From positions 18,172 to 82,171 of the forward strand of contig CALUQB010000007.1 of NCBI GenBank assembly GCA_944322815.1: a DNA stretch of 64,000 bases. The letters are read 5' to 3'. This DNA is from an uncultured Bacteroidales bacterium (GTDB lineage Bacteria; Bacteroidota; Bacteroidia; Bacteroidales; UBA932). Shown one piece after another: positions 17,290 through 25,491 of the stretch. A program made the translations under genes and the position numbers. The first letter of the stretch is position 1. The number at the start of each line of letters is the position of its first letter. Under the pieces are notes generated by a model. It was not told where the DNA came from. It saw nothing but the letters and a program-made list of their open reading frames with translations, and did not search any database.

Positions 17290-17862
17290 TTAAGCGTTCT
17301 GCGCCTGTGCTGTAGCACGGGTAGCCCTAACCGAGCAGATGATGGTACCCTTAGGCGATACTATGTTGATGTTGTCATAGTGGAGGTCGCCTGCCACGAT
17401 CTGCTTGCCGATCATCAGGTGTGTGGTATCCACTTCGAGACTGTCAGGCAGATTCTCTATGAGAGCGCTGACGCGGAGCTTGCGGGAAGAAACCAGAAGC
17501 TTGCCGCCGAGCTTGACACCCTCTGAGTGACCGGTGATCACTACAGGTACGTCTATCACTACCGGCTTGTCATCGGAGATGGCGAGGAAGTCCACATGAA
17601 GAGCTTCGTCGGTAACAGGATGCCACTGCACTTCGTGAAGCACGGCCTTGAACTTCTTTCCATCGTTGAGCTCGAGTTCCACGATGTAGGAATTAGGAGT
17701 GTGGGTAAGTGCTTTCAGATCTTTGGCCGATACCGTGAAGAGCACGTTCTCGATGCCTGAACCGTAAATGTTGCAAGGTACGAGTCCCTGCTTGCGGATG
17801 CTTTTTACTGTGGCCTTGTTGCCTGCCTCGCGGACAACGCCTTTCAATTCAATGTGTTTCAT
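17290..17862 (-). CDS. rplY: Ribosomal protein bL25, long Ctc form
   Basis: A 190-residue 5S-rRNA-binding protein. The N-terminal L25 domain (about residues 1-90) begins ELKGVVREAGNKATVKSIRK and continues VPCNIYG. The C-terminal TL5/Ctc beta domain has FLAISDDKPVVIDVPVVI. It ends in an Ala/Gln-rich tail. The length fits the two-domain Ctc form rather than the short enteric L25. It is followed by pth after 20 bases, an arrangement common across bacteria. Its promoter region encodes two compact hairpins in the leader, described separately. Confidence 0.94.
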   Translation of the reverse strand: MKHIELKGVVREAGNKATVKSIRKQGLVPCNIYGSGIENVLFTVSAKDLKALTHTPNSYIVELELNDGKKFKAVLHEVQWHPVTDEALHVDFLAISDDKPVVIDVPVVITGHSEGVKLGGKLLVSSRKLRVSALIENLPDSLEVDTTHLMIGKQIVAGDLHYDNINIVSPKGTIICSVRATRATAQAQNA

Positions 17863-17890
17863 GTCCTTAAATTTGAAAATGTGTTACTCA

Positions 17891-17904
17891 GTCCGTTGCC
17901 GGAC
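17891..17904 (-). promoter_or_regulatory. GNRA-capped hairpin in the rplY leader
   Basis: Read on the minus strand, GTCCG-GCAA-CGGAC forms a perfect 5-bp stem with a GNRA tetraloop, about 29 bases upstream of the rplY start. Together with the next hairpin it makes a structured r-protein leader that may serve regulation. Confidence 0.45.
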
Positions 17905-17915
17905 CCCATTGCACC

Positions 17916-17933
17916 AAAAGCCCTTCGGCTTTT
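17916..17933 (-). promoter_or_regulatory. Hairpin at the 5' end of the rplY transcript
   Basis: On the minus strand, AAAAGCC-GAAG-GGCTTTT is a perfect 7-bp stem that would lie at the very start of the message given the -7 element at 17942-17949. No long U-run follows, so it is unlikely to be a terminator. Confidence 0.45.
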
Positions 17934-17941
17934 AGGGGCTG

Positions 17942-17949
17942 CAAATATA
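17942..17949 (-). promoter_or_regulatory. -7 element for rplY-pth
   Basis: TATATTTG on the minus strand (plus strand CAAATATA) fits TAnnTTTG exactly and continues as GCAGCCCCTAA. The same continuation is found at the rpmB promoter. Start of transcription is expected near 17936. Confidence 0.65.
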
Positions 17950-17951
17950 AG

Positions 17952-17990
17952 AAAAAAACCGATATCAAAGCTTTTGATGCCGGTTTTTTT
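17952..17990 (-). terminator. Terminator after the clostripain-like gene
   Basis: An imperfect 12-bp stem (ACCG and ATCAAA paired with TTTGAT and CGGT around a 2-base internal mismatch) is flanked by T-runs on both strands, so it can work in either direction. It lies between the C11 peptidase stop at 18026 and the rplY promoter. Confidence 0.65.
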
Positions 17991-18025
17991 GTATTTTCCT
18001 GCCTTTCAGACTTGTGCGGCTTCCG

Positions 18026-19306
18026 TCAGTCGGAGATCCATCCGGTCGCCTGATTCCATTTGAAGCCTTTGTAATAACTGTTCAAATACTCCTGTATCGA
18101 GCCGGATACGGAGTTCGGCAGATACATGCTCAGACCGCAGTATGTGTCTATCTTATGGTTGATAAAGTACTCTGTGTGGTTCTTGTACAGGACGCAGTCG
18201 TCCAGTACGGCATCCACTTCGGCCATTTCGTCTTCGGATGATACCTGGGCGAGTATGTCGCGGAGATCGTAGAAATAGCGTGACTGGTAGTTAAGACTCT
18301 GGACCTGTGACAACTGTATTTCCGGAAGCAGATCGGCATGGCTGTCGAATATGTCTGCACAGACATTTGCGAGAGGGTCGAGCTTGCCGCAGTCCACTAC
18401 CGAGATGAGGGCCGACCTGTACTGTCCGCTCTGCGAATTGTAGTGATCGAAATAGTCTTCTGCCACTCCGATCAGGTTTGAAGGGCTCTCATCCAGCAGC
18501 CGGCTGATGATATTCGTATATACCATGCCGTCAGCCAGGATTTCTTCGGAAGAAAATACCAGGTATCCGCACTTGTCCTTCAGTTCGTATGCTATCTCTA
18601 TCCCTCCGGTCAGGCAGGCATCGAAGACGATATAGTGGAGTCTGAAAGGAATGGCTGCAGCGAAGTCCATGGCATCCATCTCGTTTTTTGTATATGCATC
18701 CTGTCCTATGCTTCTTTCGGGTTTCCCAGCCGAAGATGTGCCGTCATCGGAAGATGCGGAGTATGTCGTAAGCGAGAAGTTGGGCGGAAGCCACCCTGTG
18801 GAGTGGGATGAGAATATCATTCCGTATTCACTTGCCGGGAAATATTTCCTCACGTATTCCAGTACCTCCGTCAGGGTCTTTGTGTCGACTGCCCTGGTTT
18901 CTTCGGGCCATGTCCTTACAGTATCCCTCACTGTCTTTCCGTCCCTGTTCCTGAACAGGCGGATCAGGCAAGGGGGATTGTCCGTACGGTAGTCATAGTC
19001 GGATACGGAGTGATGTGCGAATACCAGCAGATTGTCGCTATATCCGAAATTGTCGGGAAGATAATTTTCGCAGATGTCGTCTATGTCATCGCGTAAGGCC
19101 GACGACAGGTTGTTGTACCCGGCCGAGTATACGAGCAGCGTCCTTTTTGCGTTTTCCGATGGCTGTCTGGTCGCAGGACTTCCGTGATTGTTCCAGAACC
19201 TTCTCTGGTAGGCAAAGTCCGGATCCAGGCCGTCTCCGCATGAGGTTGTTGTCAGGATGACAGCCAATACGGATGATATTATCGCTATGGTATTCCTTGT
19301 TTTCAT
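18026..19306 (-). CDS. Clostripain-like (C11) cysteine peptidase lipoprotein
   Basis: A 426-residue protein with a lipoprotein signal (LTTTSC, lipid-modified Cys23), so it is exported and membrane-anchored. The C11 catalytic pair is visible: His168 in IFSSHSTGW and Cys231 in VFDACLTGG. The segments between them (YSAGYNNLS, then EVLEYVRKYFPASEYGM) are typical of clostripain-like peptidases of gut Bacteroidales, which cleave after basic residues and are often activated by self-cleavage. It is divergent from a DPP III lipoprotein across a 181-base shared control region. The host or self substrate is unknown. Confidence 0.85.
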   Translation of the reverse strand: MKTRNTIAIISSVLAVILTTTSCGDGLDPDFAYQRRFWNNHGSPATRQPSENAKRTLLVYSAGYNNLSSALRDDIDDICENYLPDNFGYSDNLLVFAHHSVSDYDYRTDNPPCLIRLFRNRDGKTVRDTVRTWPEETRAVDTKTLTEVLEYVRKYFPASEYGMIFSSHSTGWLPPNFSLTTYSASSDDGTSSAGKPERSIGQDAYTKNEMDAMDFAAAIPFRLHYIVFDACLTGGIEIAYELKDKCGYLVFSSEEILADGMVYTNIISRLLDESPSNLIGVAEDYFDHYNSQSGQYRSALISVVDCGKLDPLANVCADIFDSHADLLPEIQLSQVQSLNYQSRYFYDLRDILAQVSSEDEMAEVDAVLDDCVLYKNHTEYFINHKIDTYCGLSMYLPNSVSGSIQEYLNSYYKGFKWNQATGWISD

Positions 19307-19361
19307 CTTAATGATTGTTTTCCTTCCGGCGGAAAGTGAATCCCGGTCCCCGGAAGTTTTG

Positions 19362-19369
19362 CAAAACTA
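19362..19369 (-). promoter_or_regulatory. -7 element for the C11 peptidase gene
   Basis: Minus-strand TAGTTTTG (plus strand CAAAACTA) fits TAnnTTTG and continues with CA. A TTTC lies 21 bases upstream on the same strand. It is back-to-back with the DPP III promoter. Confidence 0.55.
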
Positions 19370-19400
19370 CGTAAATTTTCCGAAAGTTTTGAAATTTTAT

Positions 19401-19408
19401 TACTTTTG
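19401..19408 (+). promoter_or_regulatory. -7 element for the DPP III gene
   Basis: TACTTTTG fits TAnnTTTG and is followed by CA. A TTTC sits 20 bases upstream. The start would lie about 75 bases before the ATG at 19488. Confidence 0.6.
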
Positions 19409-19487
19409 CAGGATGGGCATATTCTTGTGTCAGACAAGATATGGCCCGGCACCGGAACAATGAAATTGTTAATATTATTAATGGAAA

Positions 19488-21494
19488 ATGAGTAAGGTAA
19501 GACAAATGATGGCAATGATGGGAACGGCAGCCATGCTGGCATCCTGCGGAGACGGAGGGCAGAAACCTCAGGGGGATTTCAAATACCTGATAGACGAATT
19601 CGCTGATCTCAAGATCATGCGGTATCAGATCCCGGGATGGGACGAGCTTTCCCTCAGACAGAAAGAGTACGTGTACCACCTCGGAGAAGCCGCCAAATAC
19701 GGCCGGGATATCATCTGGATGCAGAACTGTGAAGTGAACCTTCCTATCAGGAAGGCAGTCGAGACTGTCATAGACAAATATGAAGGGGACAGGGACAGCA
19801 AGGACTATCAGGATTTCCTGGTTTATGCGAAAAGGCTTTTCTTCAGCAACGGCATTCATCATCATTATGCGGAAGACAAATTCTTCCCAGACTGTTCCCG
19901 GGAATATTTCAGGTCCCTGCTGGAATCCACAGGCCAGGCAGATGATGCAGACATGCTTCTGGACTGGATATACAACCCGGACGTTTTCCCTCAGCGCAAA
20001 TCCATGGACAAGTCCGGAGATATCGTGGCTGAATCAGCCGTGAATTTCTATGACAATGTCACACGTGCCGAAGTGGAGAAATTCTACGCGGACATGGCAG
20101 ATCCGGATGACCCGCAGCCGATATCATACGGTCTGAACAGCAAACTGGTGAAAGGGGACGACGGGGTGATCCGCGAAGAAGTCTACAGGATAGGCGGACT
20201 TTACGGGCCTGCACTCGAAAAGATTGTCGCGGAACTCGGGAAAGCCAGGGCTTTCGCGGAGAACGCGACACAGGAGAAATACATAGACCTGCTCATGGAG
20301 TATTACCGCACAGGTGATCTGAAACTCTGGGATGCATACAATATCGAATGGGTGAACGACACTCTCGGTACCGTAGATTTCGTGAACGGTTTCGTGGAGG
20401 ACTACAATGATCCGCTCGGCAGGAAAGCCACTTGGGAAGGTCTGGTGAACATCAAGGACCATGCAGCTTCGGCCAGGACTGAAATCATCAGCGAAAACGC
20501 CCAGTGGTTCGAGGATCATTCTCCGGTGGACAGCAGATTCAAGAAACCGGTCGTGAAGGGAGTGTCCGCCAAGGTGATAGACGCCACCACTCTGGCAGGA
20601 GACTGCTATCCGTCCACTCCGATAGGAATCAATCTCCCTAATGCCGACTGGATCAGGCGGGACTACGGATCGAAATCCGTCACTATCGCGAACATCACCC
20701 ACGCTTATGATCTGGCAGCACAGGAATCGCCTAACAGTACCCTGAAAGAGTTCGCATGGTCGGAAGAGGAAGTGGCCGCAGCGAAGAAATACCTTACTCT
20801 CACCGATGAAATCCATACGGATCTTCACGAATGTCTTGGACATGGCTCTGGCCAGCTTCTCCCGGGGACTTCAGCCAATGCTCTCGGAGAGTACAGTTCC
20901 ACTCTCGAGGAGACACGTGCCGACCTGTTCGGACTTTATTATATCGCCGACCCGAAACTCGTGGAACTCGGTATCCTTCCGGATTCCGAGGCATGGAAGC
21001 CGCAGTATTCGAACTATATCAGGAACGGTCTGATGGTGCAGTTCACCCGTGTCGAGCTTGGAAAGAAGAATACGGAGGCACACATGCAGAACCGCAAGCT
21101 TATCGCCGAGTGGTGTTACGAGGCAGGGCAGGCTGACAATGTGATAGAAAAGAAAGTCCGTGACGGCAAGACTTATTTCGTCGTAAATGACTATGACGCG
21201 CTGCGCGGCCTGTTCGGAAAGCTTCTGGCGGAAGTCCAGAGGATCAAGTCGGAAGGTGACTATGAAGCAGGGAAGGCTCTGGTGGAGAAATATGCCGTCA
21301 ATATCGATCCTGAACTCCACAAGGAAGTGCTCGAAAGGTATAAGGCCCTGAATCTCAAGCCATACGGCGGATTCGTGAACCCTGAAATCATTCCGGTGGA
21401 AAAGAACGGCAAGATAGTGGACTACAGGGTGGAATATCCTACGGACTATCTGGGCCAGATGATGGAATACGGCAGGAAATATTCGACGCTCTGA
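19488..21494 (+). CDS. Dipeptidyl peptidase III (M49) lipoprotein
   Basis: A 668-residue zinc metallopeptidase that removes dipeptides from the N-termini of short peptides. The M49 zinc motif appears as HECLGH (His447, Glu448, His452). The third ligand is the Glu of EETRADL near 474. The N-terminus is short, hydrophobic and ends in LASC (Cys20), a lipobox, so it is likely exported and lipid-anchored rather than cytoplasmic like animal DPP III. The C-terminal LKPYGGFVNPEI is also typical. xerD begins 1 base after its stop. It is divergent from the C11 peptidase, suggesting joint use of peptides. Confidence 0.92.
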   Translation: MSKVRQMMAMMGTAAMLASCGDGGQKPQGDFKYLIDEFADLKIMRYQIPGWDELSLRQKEYVYHLGEAAKYGRDIIWMQNCEVNLPIRKAVETVIDKYEGDRDSKDYQDFLVYAKRLFFSNGIHHHYAEDKFFPDCSREYFRSLLESTGQADDADMLLDWIYNPDVFPQRKSMDKSGDIVAESAVNFYDNVTRAEVEKFYADMADPDDPQPISYGLNSKLVKGDDGVIREEVYRIGGLYGPALEKIVAELGKARAFAENATQEKYIDLLMEYYRTGDLKLWDAYNIEWVNDTLGTVDFVNGFVEDYNDPLGRKATWEGLVNIKDHAASARTEIISENAQWFEDHSPVDSRFKKPVVKGVSAKVIDATTLAGDCYPSTPIGINLPNADWIRRDYGSKSVTIANITHAYDLAAQESPNSTLKEFAWSEEEVAAAKKYLTLTDEIHTDLHECLGHGSGQLLPGTSANALGEYSSTLEETRADLFGLYYIADPKLVELGILPDSEAWKPQYSNYIRNGLMVQFTRVELGKKNTEAHMQNRKLIAEWCYEAGQADNVIEKKVRDGKTYFVVNDYDALRGLFGKLLAEVQRIKSEGDYEAGKALVEKYAVNIDPELHKEVLERYKALNLKPYGGFVNPEIIPVEKNGKIVDYRVEYPTDYLGQMMEYGRKYSTL

Positions 21495-21495
21495 T

Positions 21496-22377
21496 ATGCT
21501 GTCACCGCGGCAGATAATCCCGGAGTACGGTTCTTATCTGAGGATAGAGAGGTCCATGTCGGAAAACACGGTATCGTCTTATGTTTCCGACCTGTCGCTT
21601 TTCTTCGACCATGCCGGAAAGGCTCCTGAAGAAATCTCTGCCGATGACATAGTGGCATATTTCAGTGACCGTCGGTCAATATCCAAAAGAACGCAGGCGC
21701 GCATATTGAGCGCCTTGCGTTCTTTTTTCAATTATCTGATACTGGAAGGCTATATCACCGACAATCCGTGCGATCGGGTCGATGCTCCCAAGACAGGCCG
21801 CAGACTCCCGGGAGTGCTTTCTGTCGATGAGATAAACGCAATGATCTCCTCGGTGGTTACCTCTTCATGGACAGGACTGAGGGACAGGGCCTTGCTGGAG
21901 GTGATGTACGGTTGCGGACTCAGGGTATCGGAGGCCGTGACTCTGAAGATATCGGATATTTTCTTCAGGGAAGGTTTCGTGCGCATCATCGGAAAGGGTG
22001 ACAAGCAAAGGCTGGTCCCGCTTGGAGACATGGCATCTGAGGCTCTGGAGAGTTATCTGCAGGCCAGGCCTGAGCCTGATGACCCGAATAATTCGGATTA
22101 TGTATTTCTGAATGTCCGAGGAAGCAGGCTGTCCCGAGTCTCGGCTTTCAATCTGGTGAAAAGCGCCGCCATGGCTGCAGGGATAACGAAGACTATCTCG
22201 CCGCATTCACTCAGGCATTCGTTCGCTACCCATCTGATAGCCAACGGTGCGGATTTGAGGGCGGTGCAGGAGATGCTCGGCCATGAAAGCATACTGACTA
22301 CGGAGATTTATACGCACATAGATCCGGCCACATGGCAGGCTGTCATACTCAGATACCATCCCCGCTCTCATGATTGA
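21496..22377 (+). CDS. xerD: Tyrosine recombinase XerD-type
   Basis: A 293-residue site-specific recombinase of the type that, with XerC, resolves chromosome dimers at dif. The N-terminal SAM-like domain (residues 1-90) is followed by the catalytic domain: Arg143 in GCGLRVSEA, His237 and Arg240 in HSLRHSFATH, His263 in LGHESILTTE and the nucleophile Tyr272. The C-terminus is standard. It lies 1 base downstream of the DPP III gene and overlaps the convergent sulP by 10 bases. No mobile-element genes surround it, which supports the housekeeping Xer role over an integrase. XerD rather than XerC is a judgement from overall similarity. Confidence 0.87.
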   Translation: MLSPRQIIPEYGSYLRIERSMSENTVSSYVSDLSLFFDHAGKAPEEISADDIVAYFSDRRSISKRTQARILSALRSFFNYLILEGYITDNPCDRVDAPKTGRRLPGVLSVDEINAMISSVVTSSWTGLRDRALLEVMYGCGLRVSEAVTLKISDIFFREGFVRIIGKGDKQRLVPLGDMASEALESYLQARPEPDDPNNSDYVFLNVRGSRLSRVSAFNLVKSAAMAAGITKTISPHSLRHSFATHLIANGADLRAVQEMLGHESILTTEIYTHIDPATWQAVILRYHPRSHD

Positions 22378-24077
22378 GAGCCGATATATTCGTTGGCTTT
22401 GGCCAGAGCCGGAATGATATGAGGGAAAATATAATCTGTCCCTATTTCCGTGTCCAGCCCGAACTTGTGCAATGTAGCTCTGACTTGAGGATTTACTCCT
22501 GACAGAATGACGCGGATGCCTCTTTTTTCTGTTCTCTGACAGAAATTCCGCAGGTTTCTGATTCCGGTAGAATCCATAAACGAGACTTTTCTCATTCTGA
22601 CAATCCTGACTTTTATCCCGCTTTTCCGGCCTTCCTCAAGTTCTTCGAGCCTGCTTGCCAGTCCGAAGAAGAAAGGGCCGTCAATCTCGTAGACTTCCAC
22701 TCCTGAAGGAATATCGAGAAATTCAGTGTCATCTGTCCTGACAGTTTCTTCATCTTCCGTGGCGGCGATATGATCATCATCCAGCACTTTGATGGATGAA
22801 GTTTCCATGACACGTTTTACAAACAGCACTACCGCGAGCAGGACACCCACCTCTATGGCCACAGTCAGGTCTACGAGGACTGTCAGGAAAAATGTGATAA
22901 GAAGTACTGCCACATCAGACCTGTCTGCCTTGAGCAGATAACGGAAAGTGCGCCACTCGCTCATGTTGTACGCCACTACGACAAGGATTGCCGCAAGGCA
23001 GGAAAGCGGAACGTATATTACATAGGGCATAAGGAAGAGATAGATCAGCAGAAGCACTGCCGCATGCACGATGCCTGTTACCGGGGACTTCCCGCCGTTG
23101 TTTATGCCGGCCATGGTTCTGGCGAGGGCTCCGGTCGCAGGAATACCGCCGAACAGCGGTGCTATGATATTGGCTATGCCTTGTCCTATCAGTTCCGTAT
23201 TGGAGTCATGCCTATGTCCTGTCACGCCATCGGCTACCATGGCTGCAAGCAATGATTCGACAGCGCAGAGTATCGCTATCGTAAAGGCCGGTGACACCAG
23301 TTCCTTTATTGTATCATAATCGAATTGCGGAGCCGTGGGCTTTGGCAGAGGAAGTCCCTCCGCGAGTTCAGGAAATTTTGAGCCGATGGTCGCGAATTCC
23401 ATTCCCGCGAATCTGCCCAGAAGAAGCGATGCGGCGGTAGCCAGGACAAGGGCGATGAGGGAGCCTGGGATCTTTTTGTTGAATTTTCCCCAGAATATTA
23501 TCACCAGCAGGCAGCACAGGCTCATGACGGTCTCCGCCGGATCGGCTGACCCGATATTGGTTATGTAACATGTCCATTCAGGTATGAACCCGGAAGGTAC
23601 CTGTACATCAAGTCCTATGAAATCCTTTATCTGTGTGGAAAATATTGTCAGGGCTATTCCGCTGGTGAACCCGACGACGATAGGATATGGTATGAACTTG
23701 AAAATGGCTCCCATACGGCACAGTCCCATCACTGCCAGTATCACCCCGGCCATGATGGTGGCTATGATCAGTCCCTGCATCCCGTATTGGGCGACTATGC
23801 CGGACACTATGACGATGAATGCTCCGGTCGGGCCTCCGATAAGATACCTTGAGCCTCCGAACATTGAAACGAGAAATCCCGCTACTATGGCTGTTATAAG
23901 CCCCTGCTGCGGTGAAACTCCGCTTGCGATACCGAAAGCTATCGCCAGCGGCAAGGCTATTATGCCGACAATCACGCCGGCCGCAAGATCAGAAGCGAAT
24001 ATCGACCGGCTATATCGTCCTTTTTTGAAAAGGGTGAAAAATTTAGGCCGGAAAGTTTTTCCAAGATCAAATTCCAT
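22368..24077 (-). CDS. SulP/SLC26-family anion permease with STAS domain
   Basis: A 569-residue inner-membrane transporter. After an N-terminal segment (FDLGKTFRPKFFTLFKKG), SulP helices begin with SDLAAGVIVGIIALPLAIAF, a family hallmark. About 12 membrane segments end near residue 430. The C-terminal cytoplasmic STAS domain covers about 455-560 (VEVYEIDGPFFFGLASRLEE, then FMDSTGIRNLRNF). Family members carry sulfate, bicarbonate or dicarboxylates. The ATG at 24077 is chosen over one at 24191 because the latter lies inside the upstream tdk gene. It follows tdk by 31 bases, so the two may be co-transcribed. The substrate is unknown. Confidence 0.87.
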   Translation of the reverse strand: MEFDLGKTFRPKFFTLFKKGRYSRSIFASDLAAGVIVGIIALPLAIAFGIASGVSPQQGLITAIVAGFLVSMFGGSRYLIGGPTGAFIVIVSGIVAQYGMQGLIIATIMAGVILAVMGLCRMGAIFKFIPYPIVVGFTSGIALTIFSTQIKDFIGLDVQVPSGFIPEWTCYITNIGSADPAETVMSLCCLLVIIFWGKFNKKIPGSLIALVLATAASLLLGRFAGMEFATIGSKFPELAEGLPLPKPTAPQFDYDTIKELVSPAFTIAILCAVESLLAAMVADGVTGHRHDSNTELIGQGIANIIAPLFGGIPATGALARTMAGINNGGKSPVTGIVHAAVLLLIYLFLMPYVIYVPLSCLAAILVVVAYNMSEWRTFRYLLKADRSDVAVLLITFFLTVLVDLTVAIEVGVLLAVVLFVKRVMETSSIKVLDDDHIAATEDEETVRTDDTEFLDIPSGVEVYEIDGPFFFGLASRLEELEEGRKSGIKVRIVRMRKVSFMDSTGIRNLRNFCQRTEKRGIRVILSGVNPQVRATLHKFGLDTEIGTDYIFPHIIPALAKANEYIGSQS

Positions 24078-24108
24078 ATCGTATTTATCGTATTTTCTGA
24101 AAAAAGTT

Positions 24109-24696
24109 TCAGTTATCCGTACTGTCGGAGTCTTTCCTGACAGCTTCGTTGTAGCAGTGTCTGCAGAGTGGCTCATATACGTCCTTTTCACCGAGAACCA
24201 CCAGATCCCCGTTCTTTGAAAGACGGTGCGAGTTGTTGGCAGGGCTTCCGCACTTCACGCAGATGGCATGTACTTTCTGTACGTCTTCCGCGACGGCCAT
24301 CAGTGCCGGCATCGGTCCGAACGGCATACCTGCAAAATCAGTATCCAGTCCTGCTATTATCACCCTGATGCCCCTGTTCGCCAGAGTCTGGGCCACTTCC
24401 ACAATGGTGTCGTCGAAGAACTGCGCTTCATCTATTCCTACCACATCCACATCGCTGGATAGCAGCAGCATGCTGGCAGGCGTGTCTATCGGGGTCGACG
24501 GAATACTGTGGAAATCATGCGAAACTACCTGGTCATCGGAATATCTGACATCGATGGCCGGTTTGTAGATTTCCACTTTCTGGTTGGCAAACTGTGCCCG
24601 TTTGAGCCTTCTTATGAGCTCTTCCGTCTTTCCTGAAAACATGGAACCGCAGATCACCTCGATGGAGCCTGCTTTTTTTACACATTCTGAAAACAT
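24109..24696 (-). CDS. tdk: Thymidine kinase
   Basis: A 195-residue type II thymidine kinase that phosphorylates thymidine with ATP in the salvage pathway. Key features are the P-loop [14 protein letters not shown] near residue 14, DEAQFFDD with the catalytic Glu, and two zinc-ribbon Cys pairs (CVKCGSPA and CRHCYNE). The ATG at 24696 is chosen because a perfect -7 element at 24723-24730 would start the transcript downstream of an alternative ATG at 24735. The leader is then about 20 bases. Its promoter overlaps that of the divergent rsmI. Confidence 0.93.
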   Translation of the reverse strand: MFSECVKKAGSIEVICGSMFSGKTEELIRRLKRAQFANQKVEIYKPAIDVRYSDDQVVSHDFHSIPSTPIDTPASMLLLSSDVDVVGIDEAQFFDDTIVEVAQTLANRGIRVIIAGLDTDFAGMPFGPMPALMAVAEDVQKVHAICVKCGSPANNSHRLSKNGDLVVLGEKDVYEPLCRHCYNEAVRKDSDSTDN

Positions 24697-24701
24697 TTCA
24701 C

Positions 24702-24709
24702 TAAATTTG
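24702..24709 (+). promoter_or_regulatory. -7 element for rsmI
   Basis: TAAATTTG followed by CA fits TAnnTTTGCA. The start is expected near 24715, about 30 bases before the rsmI ATG. It lies inside the region transcribed from the opposing tdk promoter. Confidence 0.55.
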
Positions 24710-24722
24710 CATTTCGGGGATG

Positions 24723-24730
24723 CAAAGATA
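24723..24730 (-). promoter_or_regulatory. -7 element for tdk
   Basis: Minus-strand TATCTTTG followed by CA fits TAnnTTTGCA exactly, with TTTC 19 bases further upstream on that strand. The start is expected near 24717, facing the rsmI promoter. Confidence 0.65.
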
Positions 24731-24744
24731 GACAAATTTTACTC

Positions 24745-25491
24745 ATGGGGAAACTTTATATAGTCCCGACTCCGGTCGGAAATCTGGAAGACATGACTTT
24801 CAGGGCGGTGAATGTCCTGAAATCCGTGGATCTGATCCTGGCGGAAGACACCAGGACCAGTTCGGTCCTGCTCAGGCATTACGATATCCACGGACGGCTG
24901 GAGTCTCATCATAAGTTCAACGAGCACAAGACAGTGGCCGTCATCAGGGAGAGGATTCTCGCAGGGATGAACGTGGCTCTGATCAGCGATGCAGGCACTC
25001 CGGGGATTTCCGATCCGGGTTTTCTGCTTGTCAGGACTTGCGTGGAGGAAGGTATAGAAGTGGAGACACTCCCCGGGGCTACAGCATTCGTTCCTGCTCT
25101 GGTCAGTTCGGGTTTTCCGTGCGACCGTTTCTGCTTCGAGGGCTTCCTGCCTGTGAAGAAAGGGCGGCAGTCCAGGCTTTCGGAACTTTCCACGGAGCAC
25201 AGGACCATGATATTCTACGAATCGCCTTACCGTCTGGTGAAGACGCTTGAGCAGTTTGCGGAGTATTTCGGGGCGGAACGCGGCTGTTCTGTAGCCAGGG
25301 AAATATCGAAGAAATTCGAAGAGCACAGGCGCGGGACATTGGAAGATGTGGCCCAATGGTATTCCGCACATGAGCCGAAAGGCGAAATAGTCATCATAGT
25401 GGAGGGGACTCCTGAAAAGGAGAAAGTGAAGGAGAAGAAAAAATGGAAAACGGAAGAAGAGACTCCGGAAGAGAAGAACGGAAAGGTCTGA
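24745..25491 (+). CDS. rsmI: 16S rRNA (cytidine1402-2'-O)-methyltransferase
   Basis: A 248-residue SAM-dependent methyltransferase of the tetrapyrrole-methylase fold that methylates C1402 at the ribosomal P-site. Motifs are LYIVPTPVGNLEDMTFRA at the N-terminus, LAEDTRTSSVLLRHY, ALISDAGTPGISDPG and LPGATAFVPALVSSGFP; all are standard RsmI. After the fold the chain ends in a Lys/Glu-rich tail (KEKVKEKKKWKTEEETPEEK) that is longer than usual. The reason is that the next gene starts within it: the downstream ORF overlaps by 49 bases. Confidence 0.94.
   Translation: MGKLYIVPTPVGNLEDMTFRAVNVLKSVDLILAEDTRTSSVLLRHYDIHGRLESHHKFNEHKTVAVIRERILAGMNVALISDAGTPGISDPGFLLVRTCVEEGIEVETLPGATAFVPALVSSGFPCDRFCFEGFLPVKKGRQSRLSELSTEHRTMIFYESPYRLVKTLEQFAEYFGAERGCSVAREISKKFEEHRRGTLEDVAQWYSAHEPKGEIVIIVEGTPEKEKVKEKKKWKTEEETPEEKNGKV

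Noticed and set aside
21496-22377. XerD considered as an integrase of a mobile element
   Set aside because: No attachment repeats or mobile genes nearby, standard length and catalytic residues, and close coupling to the DPP III gene.
24078-24191. Longer SulP start at 24191
   Set aside because: It would place about 80 bases of SulP inside the upstream tdk gene, and the extra residues are not family-like.
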